Assembly: GCA_900540185.1 (NCBI GenBank)
Contig: UQFH01000001.1
Location: forward strand, 62,001 to 126,000
Length of the DNA stretch: 64,000 bases
Reading direction: 5' to 3'
From: an uncultured Eubacteriales bacterium
GTDB taxonomy: Bacteria > Bacillota > Clostridia > Tissierellales > Peptoniphilaceae
Part shown: piece after piece, positions 34,869 through 44,037 of the stretch
Layout of the letters: the number at the start of each line of letters is the position of its first letter
How positions within the stretch are numbered: position 1 is the stretch's first letter
Position numbers and translations under genes: made by a program
The notes under the pieces: model-generated
The model's database searches: none
Told to the model about the DNA's origin: nothing
The model's input: only the letters and a program-made list of their open reading frames with translations

Positions 34869-35552
34869 TTATCTCTTTCCAAAAATTCTGGTTCCCACTC
34901 TTACAAGAGTAGCACCTTCTTCTATAGCTATTTCATAGTCGTGACTCATACCCATAGAAAGAATCTCGCCGGAAACATTACTTATATTATACAACTTTAA
35001 ACGCTCAAATTCCAGTCTCATGCGTCTAAAATCTTCACGAATTATATTTTCATCATCCACATTCTGTGCAACGCACATTAAACCTCTAACTCTTACCGAG
35101 GAATATTTCCCGACTTCTTCAACAAACTCCGGCAATTCCTCAATGGATACTCCGCCGCGGTTCGGGTCCGAAGTCAAATTTACTTGAATCAATGTGTCCG
35201 AAATAATATTCTTCTTTTTCGCCTCTTTGTCCAAAGTTTTGAGTAAACTCTTTCTGTCGAGCGAATGAATAAGTTTCACCTTATCTATTATATATTTTAC
35301 TTTATTTGTTTGCAATTGTCCAATCATATGAAAATTTACATCTTCGGAAAATTGCGGAAGCTTATCGACAAGCTCCTGTACCTTGTTTTCTCCAAGAATA
35401 GTTACGCCTGCTTCAAGTGCTTCTTTAATCTTCGGCACTTCAATATATTTACTGACAGCGCAAAGTGTTATGTCTTCGGGATTTCTTCCGGCTCTTAAAG
35501 CGGCTTTTGCCATATTTTCTCTAACTTCATTTACATTGTCCTTTATTGTCAA
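34869..35552 (-). CDS. YggS-family pyridoxal phosphate homeostasis protein
   Basis: This 227-residue, single-domain TIM-barrel protein resembles alanine racemase N-termini and binds PLP through the Lys of LCAVSKYIEV. Other family segments are LGENKVQELVDK, HMIGQLQTNKVKYI, VNLTSDPNRGG and SMGMSHDYEIAIEEGATLVRVGTRIFG. It has no racemase activity in studied homologues and keeps vitamin B6 and amino acid pools balanced. It lies directly upstream of sepF (YlmE in Bacillus). Confidence 0.94.
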   Translation of the reverse strand: MTIKDNVNEVRENMAKAALRAGRNPEDITLCAVSKYIEVPKIKEALEAGVTILGENKVQELVDKLPQFSEDVNFHMIGQLQTNKVKYIIDKVKLIHSLDRKSLLKTLDKEAKKKNIISDTLIQVNLTSDPNRGGVSIEELPEFVEEVGKYSSVRVRGLMCVAQNVDDENIIREDFRRMRLEFERLKLYNISNVSGEILSMGMSHDYEIAIEEGATLVRVGTRIFGKR

Positions 35553-35570
35553 ATAACCACCTCCAAAGCA

Positions 35571-36764
35571 TTATCTAAATTCATTTCTAATAAAAATTTC
35601 GCCAATCAAATCCGGATCCGGCCTTACAACAACATCCTCATAATATTGAAGAGTCATTACATCTTCGCCTTTCACCTTTATCATTCCCTTTTCATTGCCC
35701 TGAGAGACATAACTCTTTTCCGCTTCTCTTTTCAAAAGATTGACCGGTCTAAATTGAATTACTCCGTTTACATCTCTTGCCAAGACTCCGACAACTCCGT
35801 CTTTTTTTATAAGACTGCCCGTCGGAACTATGAGAGCCTTCAACGAGTCGAAAATGACATTGATTTTTCCTTTTCTAATTTGATATATATCTTCGATGTG
35901 ACTGTTAATAAAAATACCGGCAACGCCTTCTTTATCATAGTCCGCAGGTACAATTGCGATTCCTTTTCCGAAAGTATTCAAGTTGTCGATACTGTACGTC
36001 ACGTATTTTCCGTCAAGTTCTTTAAGTCTGCCGTTGTTTGGTGCATAAAACATTGCAGTCGTTTTAAAATTGTCGATTATTTTAAAATCTCTCGAATAAC
36101 TTTTTACAATCGGTCTGTTTAAAATCGACTTGAACTCTTCCCTCGACGTCAAATATAAACTCTCATTGTTTAAATCTTCAAAACCGTCGAGCGTATAACT
36201 TATAATTCCGGGCGGATTCCAAATAATTTCTCCAGCCATATGATTTATTTGATTTGTTATATTCGCCTTTTCCTTTTCGAGGTCCTCAACATTTATTTGA
36301 CCGACACTCTCGTTATTTTGATAAGAAAAACTACCTACAAGATCGACCGCAAGACTGTAATTTTCGTTTATTATTGAACGTCTAAGCTCCTTGTCTATAT
36401 CGTTTATTTGATTTTTATAAATCGAAATTCTGTCATTTATATCCTGAAGCTTTTTCGAAAGAAGTGCGTATTCGTTGGAAGTTGTCTTTCCGGCTTTGAT
36501 TTCACCGAATCCAAGACGCGTTCCCTCGTCATATCTAATAGCTCCATTCACACTTGACGCATTGAACGGTGTTTCATCTTTTAAAAGCACAAAGTCCGTT
36601 TCAATTCCGTCATAATATATGGTTTCAACAGGCGTGACAAACTTTCCGCCAACCGCCATAATTTTCGGCTTTACAACAATCTCAAGAAAAATAATATAAA
36701 TAAGCGAGATGATTACAATCCAGCTGATATAGTGCCCTCTTTTATTTACCGAATTTTCACCCAC
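35571..36764 (-). CDS. HlyD-like membrane-anchored adaptor protein of the sepF cluster
   Basis: This 397-residue protein has one N-terminal membrane helix (about 13-31) and a large outside part. It contains a split barrel-sandwich region, a coiled coil (about 100-175, including LLSKKLQDINDRISIYKNQI) and beta-rich C-terminal modules. The VKSYSRDFKIIDNFKTTAMFYAPNNG area resembles HlyD adaptors. The start is GTG 36764, overlapping the gpsA stop by one base. No exporter ATPase or permease is adjacent. It sits between gpsA and yggS-sepF-ylmH, so a role in division or septal wall synthesis is more likely than drug efflux. That role is inference from context. Confidence 0.75.
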   Translation of the reverse strand: MGENSVNKRGHYISWIVIISLIYIIFLEIVVKPKIMAVGGKFVTPVETIYYDGIETDFVLLKDETPFNASSVNGAIRYDEGTRLGFGEIKAGKTTSNEYALLSKKLQDINDRISIYKNQINDIDKELRRSIINENYSLAVDLVGSFSYQNNESVGQINVEDLEKEKANITNQINHMAGEIIWNPPGIISYTLDGFEDLNNESLYLTSREEFKSILNRPIVKSYSRDFKIIDNFKTTAMFYAPNNGRLKELDGKYVTYSIDNLNTFGKGIAIVPADYDKEGVAGIFINSHIEDIYQIRKGKINVIFDSLKALIVPTGSLIKKDGVVGVLARDVNGVIQFRPVNLLKREAEKSYVSQGNEKGMIKVKGEDVMTLQYYEDVVVRPDPDLIGEIFIRNEFR

Positions 36765-37768
36765 TATAAAACCATCTCCTCTAAAAATTCATGTTTCTTG
36801 CTTCTCGTCATAAGTTCGAGTATTGCCTTGTGCGGATCTTTGTTTTCATAGATTCCCTCATAAATCGCTTCAGTTATCGGCATTTCCACATCATATTTTT
36901 TTGCAAGAATGTGTGCCGCCTTTACAGTTTTGAGACCTTCGACAGTTTCTCCAACCTCTTCCTCAAGTCTTTCAACAGGAACCCCGTCTCCAATAAGAAC
37001 GCCCGCCCTGAAATTTCTAGAATGCACCGAAGTTGCAGTAACTATAAGGTCTCCCATCCCTGCAAGCCCCATAAATGTGAGCATATTACATCCCATCTTT
37101 TTTCCAAGTCTTGAAATTTCAACAAGTCCTCTTGTTATAAGAGCCGCTCTTGCGTTGTCTCCTTCATTTATACCCTTTAATATACCGGAACCTATCGCAA
37201 TTACATTTTTTAATGCACCCGCGACTTCAACTCCGGAAACGTCGGTGTGAATATAAACTCTGAAATATTCATTCATAAATAAATCTTGCAAATCTTTTGC
37301 GATTTCAATATCATTAGAGCATATAACAACAGTCGTTATCATCTTCTTTGACACTTCTTCGGCGTGCGAAGGACCGCTCAAAACGGCATATTTATTGTGA
37401 GGACAAACTTTATTCGCAAAATATTCTCCCGTTTCACAATTTTCGATATTAAGCCCTTTGGAAACATTCAAAAGTACAGTTTCTTGTGAAATATAAGGCT
37501 TTATTTCAAGTAAAATCTCCTCCATTTTTTGGAACGGAGTTGCCAAAACCACAAGATCGCAACCGCTCACGGATTTTATATCATCTGTAAGCTTTATATT
37601 GTCCGGAAAAATAAAATCCTTCAAATATTTCGGACTTCTTTTATTTTTTAAAATATATTCCTTTTGCTCTGAACTTCTCATATACAGAGTGACATCGCGG
37701 TTATTTTCGGAAAGCACACTTGCAAGAGCAATGCCCCAGCTTCCTCCGCCAACAATACACGTCTTCAT
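36764..37768 (-). CDS. gpsA: Glycerol-3-phosphate dehydrogenase [NAD(P)+]
   Basis: GpsA makes sn-glycerol 3-phosphate, the backbone precursor for PlsY, which is encoded just upstream. The 334-residue protein has the Rossmann motif VGGGSWGIALASVL, then LNVSKGL, SGPSHAEEV, the catalytic Lys region GALKNVIAIGSGI, and GLAGMGDLIVT. It is linked to plsY by a 1-nt TAATG overlap and to the HlyD-like gene by another overlap. Length is normal. Confidence 0.96.
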   Translation of the reverse strand: MKTCIVGGGSWGIALASVLSENNRDVTLYMRSSEQKEYILKNKRSPKYLKDFIFPDNIKLTDDIKSVSGCDLVVLATPFQKMEEILLEIKPYISQETVLLNVSKGLNIENCETGEYFANKVCPHNKYAVLSGPSHAEEVSKKMITTVVICSNDIEIAKDLQDLFMNEYFRVYIHTDVSGVEVAGALKNVIAIGSGILKGINEGDNARAALITRGLVEISRLGKKMGCNMLTFMGLAGMGDLIVTATSVHSRNFRAGVLIGDGVPVERLEEEVGETVEGLKTVKAAHILAKKYDVEMPITEAIYEGIYENKDPHKAILELMTRSKKHEFLEEMVL

Positions 37769-38355
37769 TATTTCCCTCCAAAACGAAATTGGTTTTCCTC
37801 TCTTCGGATTAATCTTTTTATATTTGAATTATGCCTGATTATTGCAAGAAATATAATTCCTACAATCGCGACAATTTCAATTTTCTCTAAAACATATGTG
37901 TGAATTATAAAAACCCCGGTTGTAAAAACCATAAATATACTTGCAACAGAAACATATCCGGTGAGAATTGCAAGACCTGAAAACACTGCCAAGCCAAACG
38001 GAAATGCGTTTAAAAATAAAAATGTAAAACCGCCCGCAGTCGTCGCAATACCTTTGCCTCCTTTAAATTTCATAAAAACCGGATAGCAATGACCAAGCAC
38101 TGCAAAAAATAGAGCTACAACCGGATATCCCAAATCGTATTTCTTAAAAATGAACGATACAAATACGCCTTTAAAAATATCCAAAATCGCAACCGGTAGT
38201 CCGAGTTTCCATCCATAAACTCTGATGACATTAGTTCCTCCGGCATTTTTGCTTCCTTTATTCCTCACATCTTCATTTTTAAATATTTTAACTAATAGAT
38301 ATGAAAAGCTGACACTTCCCATAAGATATGCAAGTAAATAATAAAGATATTCCAT
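37768..38355 (-). CDS. plsY: Acyl-phosphate:glycerol-3-phosphate acyltransferase
   Basis: PlsY transfers an acyl group from acyl-phosphate to glycerol 3-phosphate, the first committed step of phospholipid synthesis. The 195-residue protein has five membrane helices and the three loop motifs GSVSFSYLL, SKNAGGTNVIRVYG and KFKGGKGIATTAGG. It is coupled to der and gpsA by 1-nt overlaps. FakA (15038-16684) with DegV can supply acyl-phosphate, so this window holds several steps of fatty acid incorporation; plsX is not seen. Confidence 0.95.
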   Translation of the reverse strand: MEYLYYLLAYLMGSVSFSYLLVKIFKNEDVRNKGSKNAGGTNVIRVYGWKLGLPVAILDIFKGVFVSFIFKKYDLGYPVVALFFAVLGHCYPVFMKFKGGKGIATTAGGFTFLFLNAFPFGLAVFSGLAILTGYVSVASIFMVFTTGVFIIHTYVLEKIEIVAIVGIIFLAIIRHNSNIKRLIRREENQFRFGGK

Positions 38356-39671
38356 TACTCTCCCCTGTTTTTATAAACTATCGAAATAGGAACTCCCTCA
38401 AAATCATAATTCTTTCTTATAGAGTTTTCCAAATATCTCGTATAAGAAAAGTGAGTAAGTTTCGTATCATTTACATAAAATATGACAACCGGCGGTGCGG
38501 CGCTTACTTGTGAGCCGTAATAAATTTTAAGTCTTCTCCCCTTGTCCTGCGGAGTGACGTTCATTAGTATCGCATCCGATACAATCTTATTTAGAACTCC
38601 TGTCGGAATTCTCTTGTTATAGTTGTCATACACCTTTATAACCGTGTCTATAAGTGTGTCTACACGTTGCCCCGTCTTTGCAGAAATAAATACAATCGGC
38701 GCATATGGCACATACTGAATCTTGTTTCTGATTTCCTTTACATAGTCCCTTTGGGTAAAACTGTCTTTTTCGACCAGGTCCCACTTGTTTATCGCAATGA
38801 CGACGCCTTTTCTGTTTTCAAAAGCATAGCCCATAACTTTCGTGTCCTGTTCCGAAGGTCCCTCGACCGCATCGATTACAAGAACACATATATCGCTTTC
38901 GTCAATTGCGGAAAGCGTTCTTATCGCAGAAAATCTTTCAACTTTTTCCGTAATTTTTGATTTTTTACGAAGACCTGCCGTATCAATTATTCTGAATTCT
39001 CTGTCCTTGATTTCTACAAATGTGTCTATGGAATCCCTCGTCGTTCCCGGAATATTTGTAACAATTGCTCTTTTTTCGCCCAAAATATTATTTAAAAGCG
39101 AACTCTTTCCAACATTCGGTTTTCCAATGAGCGCAACTTTTATTTCGTCAGGATTTTCTTCGATTTCTTCATCCTTCGGGAAAAATTTAAAGACCTCTTC
39201 AAGTAAATCTCCGACACCCGTTCCATGTTCAGCAGAAATTTGAACCATATTATCTATACCAAGTTCATAAAAATCATAGAAATTATCCTTTGATTCTTTG
39301 CTGTCGAATTTATTTATCGCCAAAACTATATTTGAGTTCATTCTTCTAAGCATTGAAAGTATAGTTTTGTCCGTCGATGTGAGGCCTGAAACTCCGTCGA
39401 CTATAAAAACAACCGCTACTGAAGATTCAATAGCCACTTCCGCCTGCTCAATAATCTCCGGCATAAAATCGTCGTCGCTTTGCGGGTCAAGTCCGCCTGT
39501 GTCAACGAGAAGAAACGGTTTTCCGAGCCACTCGGCTCTTGCATAGAGTCTGTCCCTTGTAACTCCCGGAGTGTCTTCTGTTATTGAAGATCTGTTATTT
39601 GTAATTCTATTAAATAAAGTGGATTTGCCGACATTCGGTCGTCCAACTAAAGTAACTATTTTATCTCGCAT
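38355..39671 (-). CDS. der: Ribosome assembly GTPase Der (EngA)
   Basis: Der is an essential GTPase of 50S assembly. The 438-residue product has two tandem G domains: the first with GRPNVGKST, DTGG and NKFD, and the second with GKPNVGKSS, DTAG and NKWD. A C-terminal KH-like domain follows (about 350-438). This is the usual layout and length. It is the first gene of a nine-gene unit running to rluD. The control region has an inverted repeat over the -35 position. Confidence 0.97.
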   Translation of the reverse strand: MRDKIVTLVGRPNVGKSTLFNRITNNRSSITEDTPGVTRDRLYARAEWLGKPFLLVDTGGLDPQSDDDFMPEIIEQAEVAIESSVAVVFIVDGVSGLTSTDKTILSMLRRMNSNIVLAINKFDSKESKDNFYDFYELGIDNMVQISAEHGTGVGDLLEEVFKFFPKDEEIEENPDEIKVALIGKPNVGKSSLLNNILGEKRAIVTNIPGTTRDSIDTFVEIKDREFRIIDTAGLRKKSKITEKVERFSAIRTLSAIDESDICVLVIDAVEGPSEQDTKVMGYAFENRKGVVIAINKWDLVEKDSFTQRDYVKEIRNKIQYVPYAPIVFISAKTGQRVDTLIDTVIKVYDNYNKRIPTGVLNKIVSDAILMNVTPQDKGRRLKIYYGSQVSAAPPVVIFYVNDTKLTHFSYTRYLENSIRKNYDFEGVPISIVYKNRGE

Positions 39672-39689
39672 ATAAACTCCTCCACTTTT

Positions 39690-39724
39690 ATTATATCATA
39701 AAACGTTTCAAATATAAACGTTTT
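39690..39724 (-). promoter_or_regulatory. der promoter with a 9-bp inverted repeat
   Basis: A TATAAT (minus strand, 39690-39695) lies 18 bases ahead of the der ATG. AAAACGTTT (39700-39708) and AAACGTTTT (39716-39724) form a perfect inverted repeat with a 7-base centre, spanning the position of the -35 element, which itself is weak. A repressor or activator site is likely. The repeat has no T-run and so is not a terminator. Confidence 0.5.
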
Positions 39725-39742
39725 TAAGACTTTATGTACAAA

Positions 39743-39768
39743 TAAAAAAATGGGGATGTGCTCCCCAT
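39743..39768 (-). terminator. Terminator of glyA
   Basis: ATGGGGA (39750-39756) pairs with TCCCCAT (39762-39768) with a 5-base loop, followed on the minus strand by seven T. It lies 8 bases past the glyA stop codon. Confidence 0.85.
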
Positions 39769-39776
39769 AATTTTTA

Positions 39777-41009
39777 TTATTTATATAAAACGTGTGCGTC
39801 GCAAAGAGCTTTTACTCTTGCTTTCATCTTGTCAACATCGTGACCTTCAACAAGTGTGTCGGCAATAATGTTTCCAACTTCCTTCATATCTTCTTCTTTG
39901 AATCCTCTTGTTGTCATTGCAGGAGTTCCTAGACGAATTCCACTTGTAACAAATGGAGATTCTGTTTCGTTTGGAATTGTGTTCTTGTTTGCAGTAATTC
40001 CAACTTCATCAAGCAACTTTTCAGCTTCTTTTCCTGTGAATCCTTTTGATTTAACATCTACTAAGATCAAGTGGTTATCTGTACCACCTGAAACCAAACG
40101 GAATCCTCTTTCAAGAAGTGTGTCAGCGAGAACTTGTGCATTCTTTATAACTTGTTCTTGATATGTCTTGAATTCAGGTTTCAATGCTTCGCCGAATGCT
40201 ACAGCTTTAGCTGCGATAACGTGCATCAAAGGACCACCTTGTGTTCCCGGGAAGATTGCTTTGTCTATTGCTTTTGCATATTCTTCTTTTGTAAGAATTG
40301 CTCCGCCTCTTGGTCCACGAAGTGTCTTATGTGTTGTCGTTGTTACATAATCCGCATATGGAACCGGTGACGGATGAAGACCTGTCGCAACAAGTCCTGC
40401 GATATGAGCCATGTCTACCATTAGTCTTGCTCCGCAAGCGTCAGCAATTTCTCTGAATTTCTTGAAGTCTATAATTCTTGGATATGCACTTGCACCCGCA
40501 ACGATAAGTTTCGGTTGTTCTTTCTTTGCAATTTCCATAACTTCATCGTAATCGATTGTTTCAGTTTCTTTGCTTACTCCATAGGCTGCAAAATCGAAAT
40601 ATGTTCCAGAAATGTTAACAGGTGAACCGTGTGTCAAGTGTCCGCCTTCTGATAAATTCATACCCAAAACTTTGTCTCCAGGTTTTAAGAATGAAAAATA
40701 TACTCCCATATTTGCATTTGCACCAGAGTGAGGTTGAACATTTGCGTGGTCTGCTCCAAACAATTTACAGAGTCTGTCTCTTGCAATATTTTCAGCCACG
40801 TCTACGACTGAACATCCGCCGTAATATCTCTTTCCAGGATATCCTTCAGCGTATTTATTTGTTAGATAGCTACCCATCGCTTCCATTACAGCTTCTGTAA
40901 CGAAGTTTTCACTTGCTATAAGTTCGATATGTGATTGTTGACGTTCCTTTTCTTCCATGACGACATTGAAAATGTCCGGATCTGAGTTCTTTAGGTTTGT
41001 TAAATCCAA
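39777..41009 (-). CDS. glyA: Serine hydroxymethyltransferase
   Basis: GlyA converts serine and tetrahydrofolate to glycine and methylene-THF. The 410-residue product shows [40 protein letters not shown] and [12 protein letters not shown]. The PLP-lysine motif [13 protein letters not shown] is present. It is monocistronic, with its own promoter and terminator. Codon choice and GC content look a little different from neighbours, as is common in highly expressed genes. No riboswitch is seen in the short leader. Confidence 0.97.
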   Translation of the reverse strand: MDLTNLKNSDPDIFNVVMEEKERQQSHIELIASENFVTEAVMEAMGSYLTNKYAEGYPGKRYYGGCSVVDVAENIARDRLCKLFGADHANVQPHSGANANMGVYFSFLKPGDKVLGMNLSEGGHLTHGSPVNISGTYFDFAAYGVSKETETIDYDEVMEIAKKEQPKLIVAGASAYPRIIDFKKFREIADACGARLMVDMAHIAGLVATGLHPSPVPYADYVTTTTHKTLRGPRGGAILTKEEYAKAIDKAIFPGTQGGPLMHVIAAKAVAFGEALKPEFKTYQEQVIKNAQVLADTLLERGFRLVSGGTDNHLILVDVKSKGFTGKEAEKLLDEVGITANKNTIPNETESPFVTSGIRLGTPAMTTRGFKEEDMKEVGNIIADTLVEGHDVDKMKARVKALCDAHVLYK

Positions 41010-41063
41010 AATAATACCTCCTTTTTGCTTCAGTTATAAGAAAATCCTATAACCCTACCTCTA

Positions 41064-41092
41064 ATTATAACACTAAAGTCCGGTTTATACAA
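41064..41092 (-). promoter_or_regulatory. Promoter of glyA
   Basis: The minus strand has TTGTAT (41087-41092) and TATAAT (41064-41069) with a 17-base spacer, 54 bases ahead of the ATG. AAAGGAGG precedes the start. Confidence 0.7.
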
Positions 41093-41110
41093 CCTGATTT
41101 AAATGTTTAC

Positions 41111-41512
41111 TCAATTAAATTTTTTTATTGTCGCAAGTATATTATTCTTTTTATATTTTTTATCACCCAAGTGAATTATAAAAAACCCGATAAGAAGTCC
41201 GATAACCGCAACCAAAAGTGCATTCATCTCGCTCATATTCATTAAAAAAGCTCCGAGAAGTCCGATTAAAAATCCTGCAAGCGGAATTAAATAAATAATC
41301 AAGCTCGCTTTCATGGATTCGCTCTCTCTAAATTCAATTTGCACGGTTTCTCCGATTTTCGCATCGATTGTGTTTTTGACTCTCAAACCGTGAAATGCAC
41401 TCTCGCAGCTTCCACCACAATGGTCGCAGTTCCCACCGCAACCTGAAACTCTTTTAATTTGTACTTCGGCCTCGTCTCCATCTAATTTAGAAACTACTCC
41501 AAGTAAATCCAT
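41111..41512 (-). CDS. RseC/MucC-like membrane protein (SoxR-reducing family)
   Basis: This is a 133-residue membrane protein. The N-terminal half carries a cysteine cluster, CGGNCDHCGGSC (C25, C29, C32, C36). Two membrane helices lie at about 68-90 and 95-115 in the C-terminal half. This is the RseC/RsxC-linked family pattern, in which the cysteines may bind an iron-sulfur cluster and act with Rnf/Rsx electron transport. ATG 41512 is chosen for the AGAGGTG just ahead; the ORF could extend eight codons upstream into tcdA. It is last in the aspS-tcdA unit. Its partner here is unknown. Confidence 0.8.
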   Translation of the reverse strand: MDLLGVVSKLDGDEAEVQIKRVSGCGGNCDHCGGSCESAFHGLRVKNTIDAKIGETVQIEFRESESMKASLIIYLIPLAGFLIGLLGAFLMNMSEMNALLVAVIGLLIGFFIIHLGDKKYKKNNILATIKKFN

Positions 41513-41516
41513 ATAA

Positions 41517-42206
41517 TCACCTCTTAATAATGTCACTAATAACTTCCGACACTATTTTTATACCCATAAAATTCGGAGAATAACTTATTGTGCCGACAAA
41601 TCCTAAGTTTTTATCAACAGAAACGGTTTCCCCCTCATAATATGCGACTTTAGTCTTGTCCTGATATCTCTTCGGAAGATTTTGTCTTAACTTCTTCGCA
41701 AGCGGACAATAACTCGTTTTTGAAAGTTTCTTTATAAACAATTTTGAAATATCTGTTCTATTTCCTGCGCCCATCGCTGACATAAACGGAATTTTATTGT
41801 CAACGGAATATTTTATTATTGCGCACTTCGCGTCCACGTCGTCGCACATATCGATAATGTAGTCCGAGTTCTTTAAAAATTCATCCACATTTTCATTTGT
41901 AAGCGGTTCTGCAATCGTTTCAATCTCCGCGTGCTCGTCGATATCCAAAAAGCGTTCTTTAAAAACTTCAACTTTTTTTCTGCCTTCCGTGCTTATTAAA
42001 GCGCCCAATTGACGATTTCTGTTCGACGCATCAAACACGTCTAAGTCTATTAGTTTTAGATGAGAAACGCCTGCTCTTACAAGCATTTCCGAAGCAATTC
42101 CTCCAACTCCGCCCAAGCCGACAATTGTTATTCGGCATGAGTTAAGTTTTTCGAATGCTTCGTCACCGATCAGAGCAAGCGTTCTTATATCCTTAGTTTT
42201 CTTCAT
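41517..42206 (-). CDS. tcdA: tRNA threonylcarbamoyladenosine dehydratase (TcdA, ThiF/E1-like)
   Basis: TcdA cyclises t6A37 of tRNA to ct6A using ATP. The 229-residue protein has the ATP-binding Rossmann core ITIVGLGGVGGIASEMLVRAG and the RNRQLGA that contacts ATP. DMCDDVDAKCAII and the MGAGNRTD stretch follow. Cysteines expected in the family are present near residues 124 and 166. It overlaps aspS by 14 bases. An aspS-tcdA pairing is also found in Bacillus. The E1-like fold is firm; assignment to TcdA rests on motif order and neighbourhood. Confidence 0.88.
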   Translation of the reverse strand: MKKTKDIRTLALIGDEAFEKLNSCRITIVGLGGVGGIASEMLVRAGVSHLKLIDLDVFDASNRNRQLGALISTEGRKKVEVFKERFLDIDEHAEIETIAEPLTNENVDEFLKNSDYIIDMCDDVDAKCAIIKYSVDNKIPFMSAMGAGNRTDISKLFIKKLSKTSYCPLAKKLRQNLPKRYQDKTKVAYYEGETVSVDKNLGFVGTISYSPNFMGIKIVSEVISDIIKR

Positions 42207-43980
42207 TTGATTCTGTTTTTCTTACGTCAAGGTGCACTTCATCAAGTTGTGCATCCGAAACGGTTGAAGGAGCGTCTGTCATCATACATGTTGCACTTTG
42301 TGTCTTAGGGAATGCAATAACGTCTCTGATGTTCGGAGTATCTGTGAACAATTGGACCATTCTGTCGAGTCCAAGAGCGAGACCACCGTGTGGAGGTGTT
42401 CCGTAGCTTAGAGCTTCAATCATAAATCCGAATTGCTCTTGAGCTTCTTCTTCTGTAAAGCCGATTGCTTTAAACATCTTGTCTTGTAGGTCGGAGTTGT
42501 TTATTCTTATTGAACCTCCACCCATTTCTTCCCCGTTTATAACAATGTCGTATGCCTTTGCATAGCATTTGTCAGGTTCCGTGAGCATCTTGTCTTCGTC
42601 TTCAAATCTCGGACTTGTGAACGGATGGTGTTCCGCAACATATCTGTCCGATTCTTCATCATATTCAAAGAGTGGGAAGTCTACAATCCAAAGAAGTTTG
42701 TAGTCTCCCTTCTTTAAAAGTCCCATGTCAGCTGCAAGTTTATTTCTCAAGTTTCCAAGTGCTGCACATGTGATTTTAAATGTGTCGCAAACAATTAAAA
42801 CGACGTCACCTTTTTTCGAACCCATAAATTCAAAAACTTTATCTTTTTCTTCTTCAGTGATGAATTTATCGATTGAGCTTGATTTTTCATCGTCGTATCT
42901 CAAGTGGATAAGGCCCTTTGCTTTGAAATCTTTTACAAAAGATTCAAGCTTTTTCATGCCTTTTTTCGAAATGTGTTCATCTCCACCCGGAACATTTATA
43001 GCTCTGATTCTTCCACCGTCCTTTATTGTCGATTGGAAAACATTAAATTCGCTGTCTTTAAATAAATCATTTAAAGTTTTAAGTTCCATTCCGAATCTTA
43101 AATCCGGTTTGTCTACTCCGTAGTTTTCCATAGCATCGTCAAATTTCATTCTCATAATCGGAAGTTCAATGTCGACATCGACCATTTCTTTAAAAAGTTG
43201 TTTAAACAATTCTTCATGAATTGAAATGACATCGTCCACGTCAACAAAACTCATTTCAACGTCAACTTGAGTGAATTCAGGTTGTCTGTTTTGTCTCAAG
43301 TCTTCGTCTCTGAAACATTTTGCGATTTGGAAATATCTGTCCATGCCTGCAACCATCAAAAGTTGTTTGTAAATTTGCGGACTTTGCGGAAGCGCATAAA
43401 ATTCACCCGGGTGAATTCTTGACGGTACAAGATAGTCTCTTGCGCCTTCCGGTGTGCTCTTTCCTAAAATCGGGGTTTCAAATTCGTGGAAACCGTGTTC
43501 ATAGTAAAAGTTTCTTATGATGTGCATAAGTTTTGATCTTTGCATCAAAACATTTTGCATTCTCGGTTTTCTCAAATCGAGATATCTGTATTTCAATCTT
43601 GCTTCTTCTTTTACATTGTCGTCGTCCTTGATATAAATCGGCGGTGTGTTTGAAACGTCAAGGATTTGTAGTTCGCTTGCTAAAATTTCAATTTCCCCTG
43701 TCGGGAGTTCTTCGTTTTTGCTCGAACGTTCACGAACTGTTCCCTTTACAGCAACAACATATTCATTTTTGAGTTCCTTTGCGCTTTCAAAAAGATTTTT
43801 GTTCTCTTCATTGAAAACAACTTGCACAATTCCCTTCAAATCTCTCACGTCTGTAAAAATAAGTGAGCCGAGGTTTCGGCTTCTTTGAACCCAACCCATT
43901 ACGACGACTTCTTTTGATATATCTTCTTTTCTTAAGTCTCCGCACATAACGCTTCGTCTTAAGCTTCCCATTCCTCTCAT
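42193..43980 (-). CDS. aspS: Aspartyl-tRNA synthetase
   Basis: This 595-residue class II synthetase has an N-terminal OB-fold anticodon domain (VVVMGWVQRSRNLGSLIFTDVRD). Class II motifs follow: motif 1 near TPILGKSTPEGARDYLVPSR, motif 2 FRDEDLRQNRQPEFTQVD, and motif 3 GLALGLDRMVQLF. The bacterial GAD insertion is present in the middle. AAGGAGG precedes ATG 43980. Whether it is discriminating (Asp only) or also charges tRNA-Asn cannot be told here. Its promoter overlaps the hemZ stop codon. No T-box leader is visible in the short upstream spacer. Confidence 0.96.
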   Translation of the reverse strand: MRGMGSLRRSVMCGDLRKEDISKEVVVMGWVQRSRNLGSLIFTDVRDLKGIVQVVFNEENKNLFESAKELKNEYVVAVKGTVRERSSKNEELPTGEIEILASELQILDVSNTPPIYIKDDDNVKEEARLKYRYLDLRKPRMQNVLMQRSKLMHIIRNFYYEHGFHEFETPILGKSTPEGARDYLVPSRIHPGEFYALPQSPQIYKQLLMVAGMDRYFQIAKCFRDEDLRQNRQPEFTQVDVEMSFVDVDDVISIHEELFKQLFKEMVDVDIELPIMRMKFDDAMENYGVDKPDLRFGMELKTLNDLFKDSEFNVFQSTIKDGGRIRAINVPGGDEHISKKGMKKLESFVKDFKAKGLIHLRYDDEKSSSIDKFITEEEKDKVFEFMGSKKGDVVLIVCDTFKITCAALGNLRNKLAADMGLLKKGDYKLLWIVDFPLFEYDEESDRYVAEHHPFTSPRFEDEDKMLTEPDKCYAKAYDIVINGEEMGGGSIRINNSDLQDKMFKAIGFTEEEAQEQFGFMIEALSYGTPPHGGLALGLDRMVQLFTDTPNIRDVIAFPKTQSATCMMTDAPSTVSDAQLDEVHLDVRKTESNEEN

Positions 43981-44008
43981 AAAAAATCCTCCTTAATAAT
44001 CTAATCTA

Positions 44009-44037
44009 CATTATAATACTATTGGCAATATATTACA
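44009..44037 (-). promoter_or_regulatory. Promoter of aspS-tcdA overlapping the hemZ stop
   Basis: TTGTAA (44032-44037 on minus; its TAA is the hemZ stop codon) and TATAAT (44009-44014) are 17 bases apart, 28 bases before the aspS start. Confidence 0.65.

Noticed and set aside
41010..41110. Glycine or other riboswitch ahead of glyA
   Set aside because: The -10 lies 54 bases before the start, leaving too short and too unstructured a leader.
43981..44032. T-box or other riboswitch leader for aspS
   Set aside because: The spacer is only 52 bases and is filled by the promoter and ribosome site; no structured leader fits.
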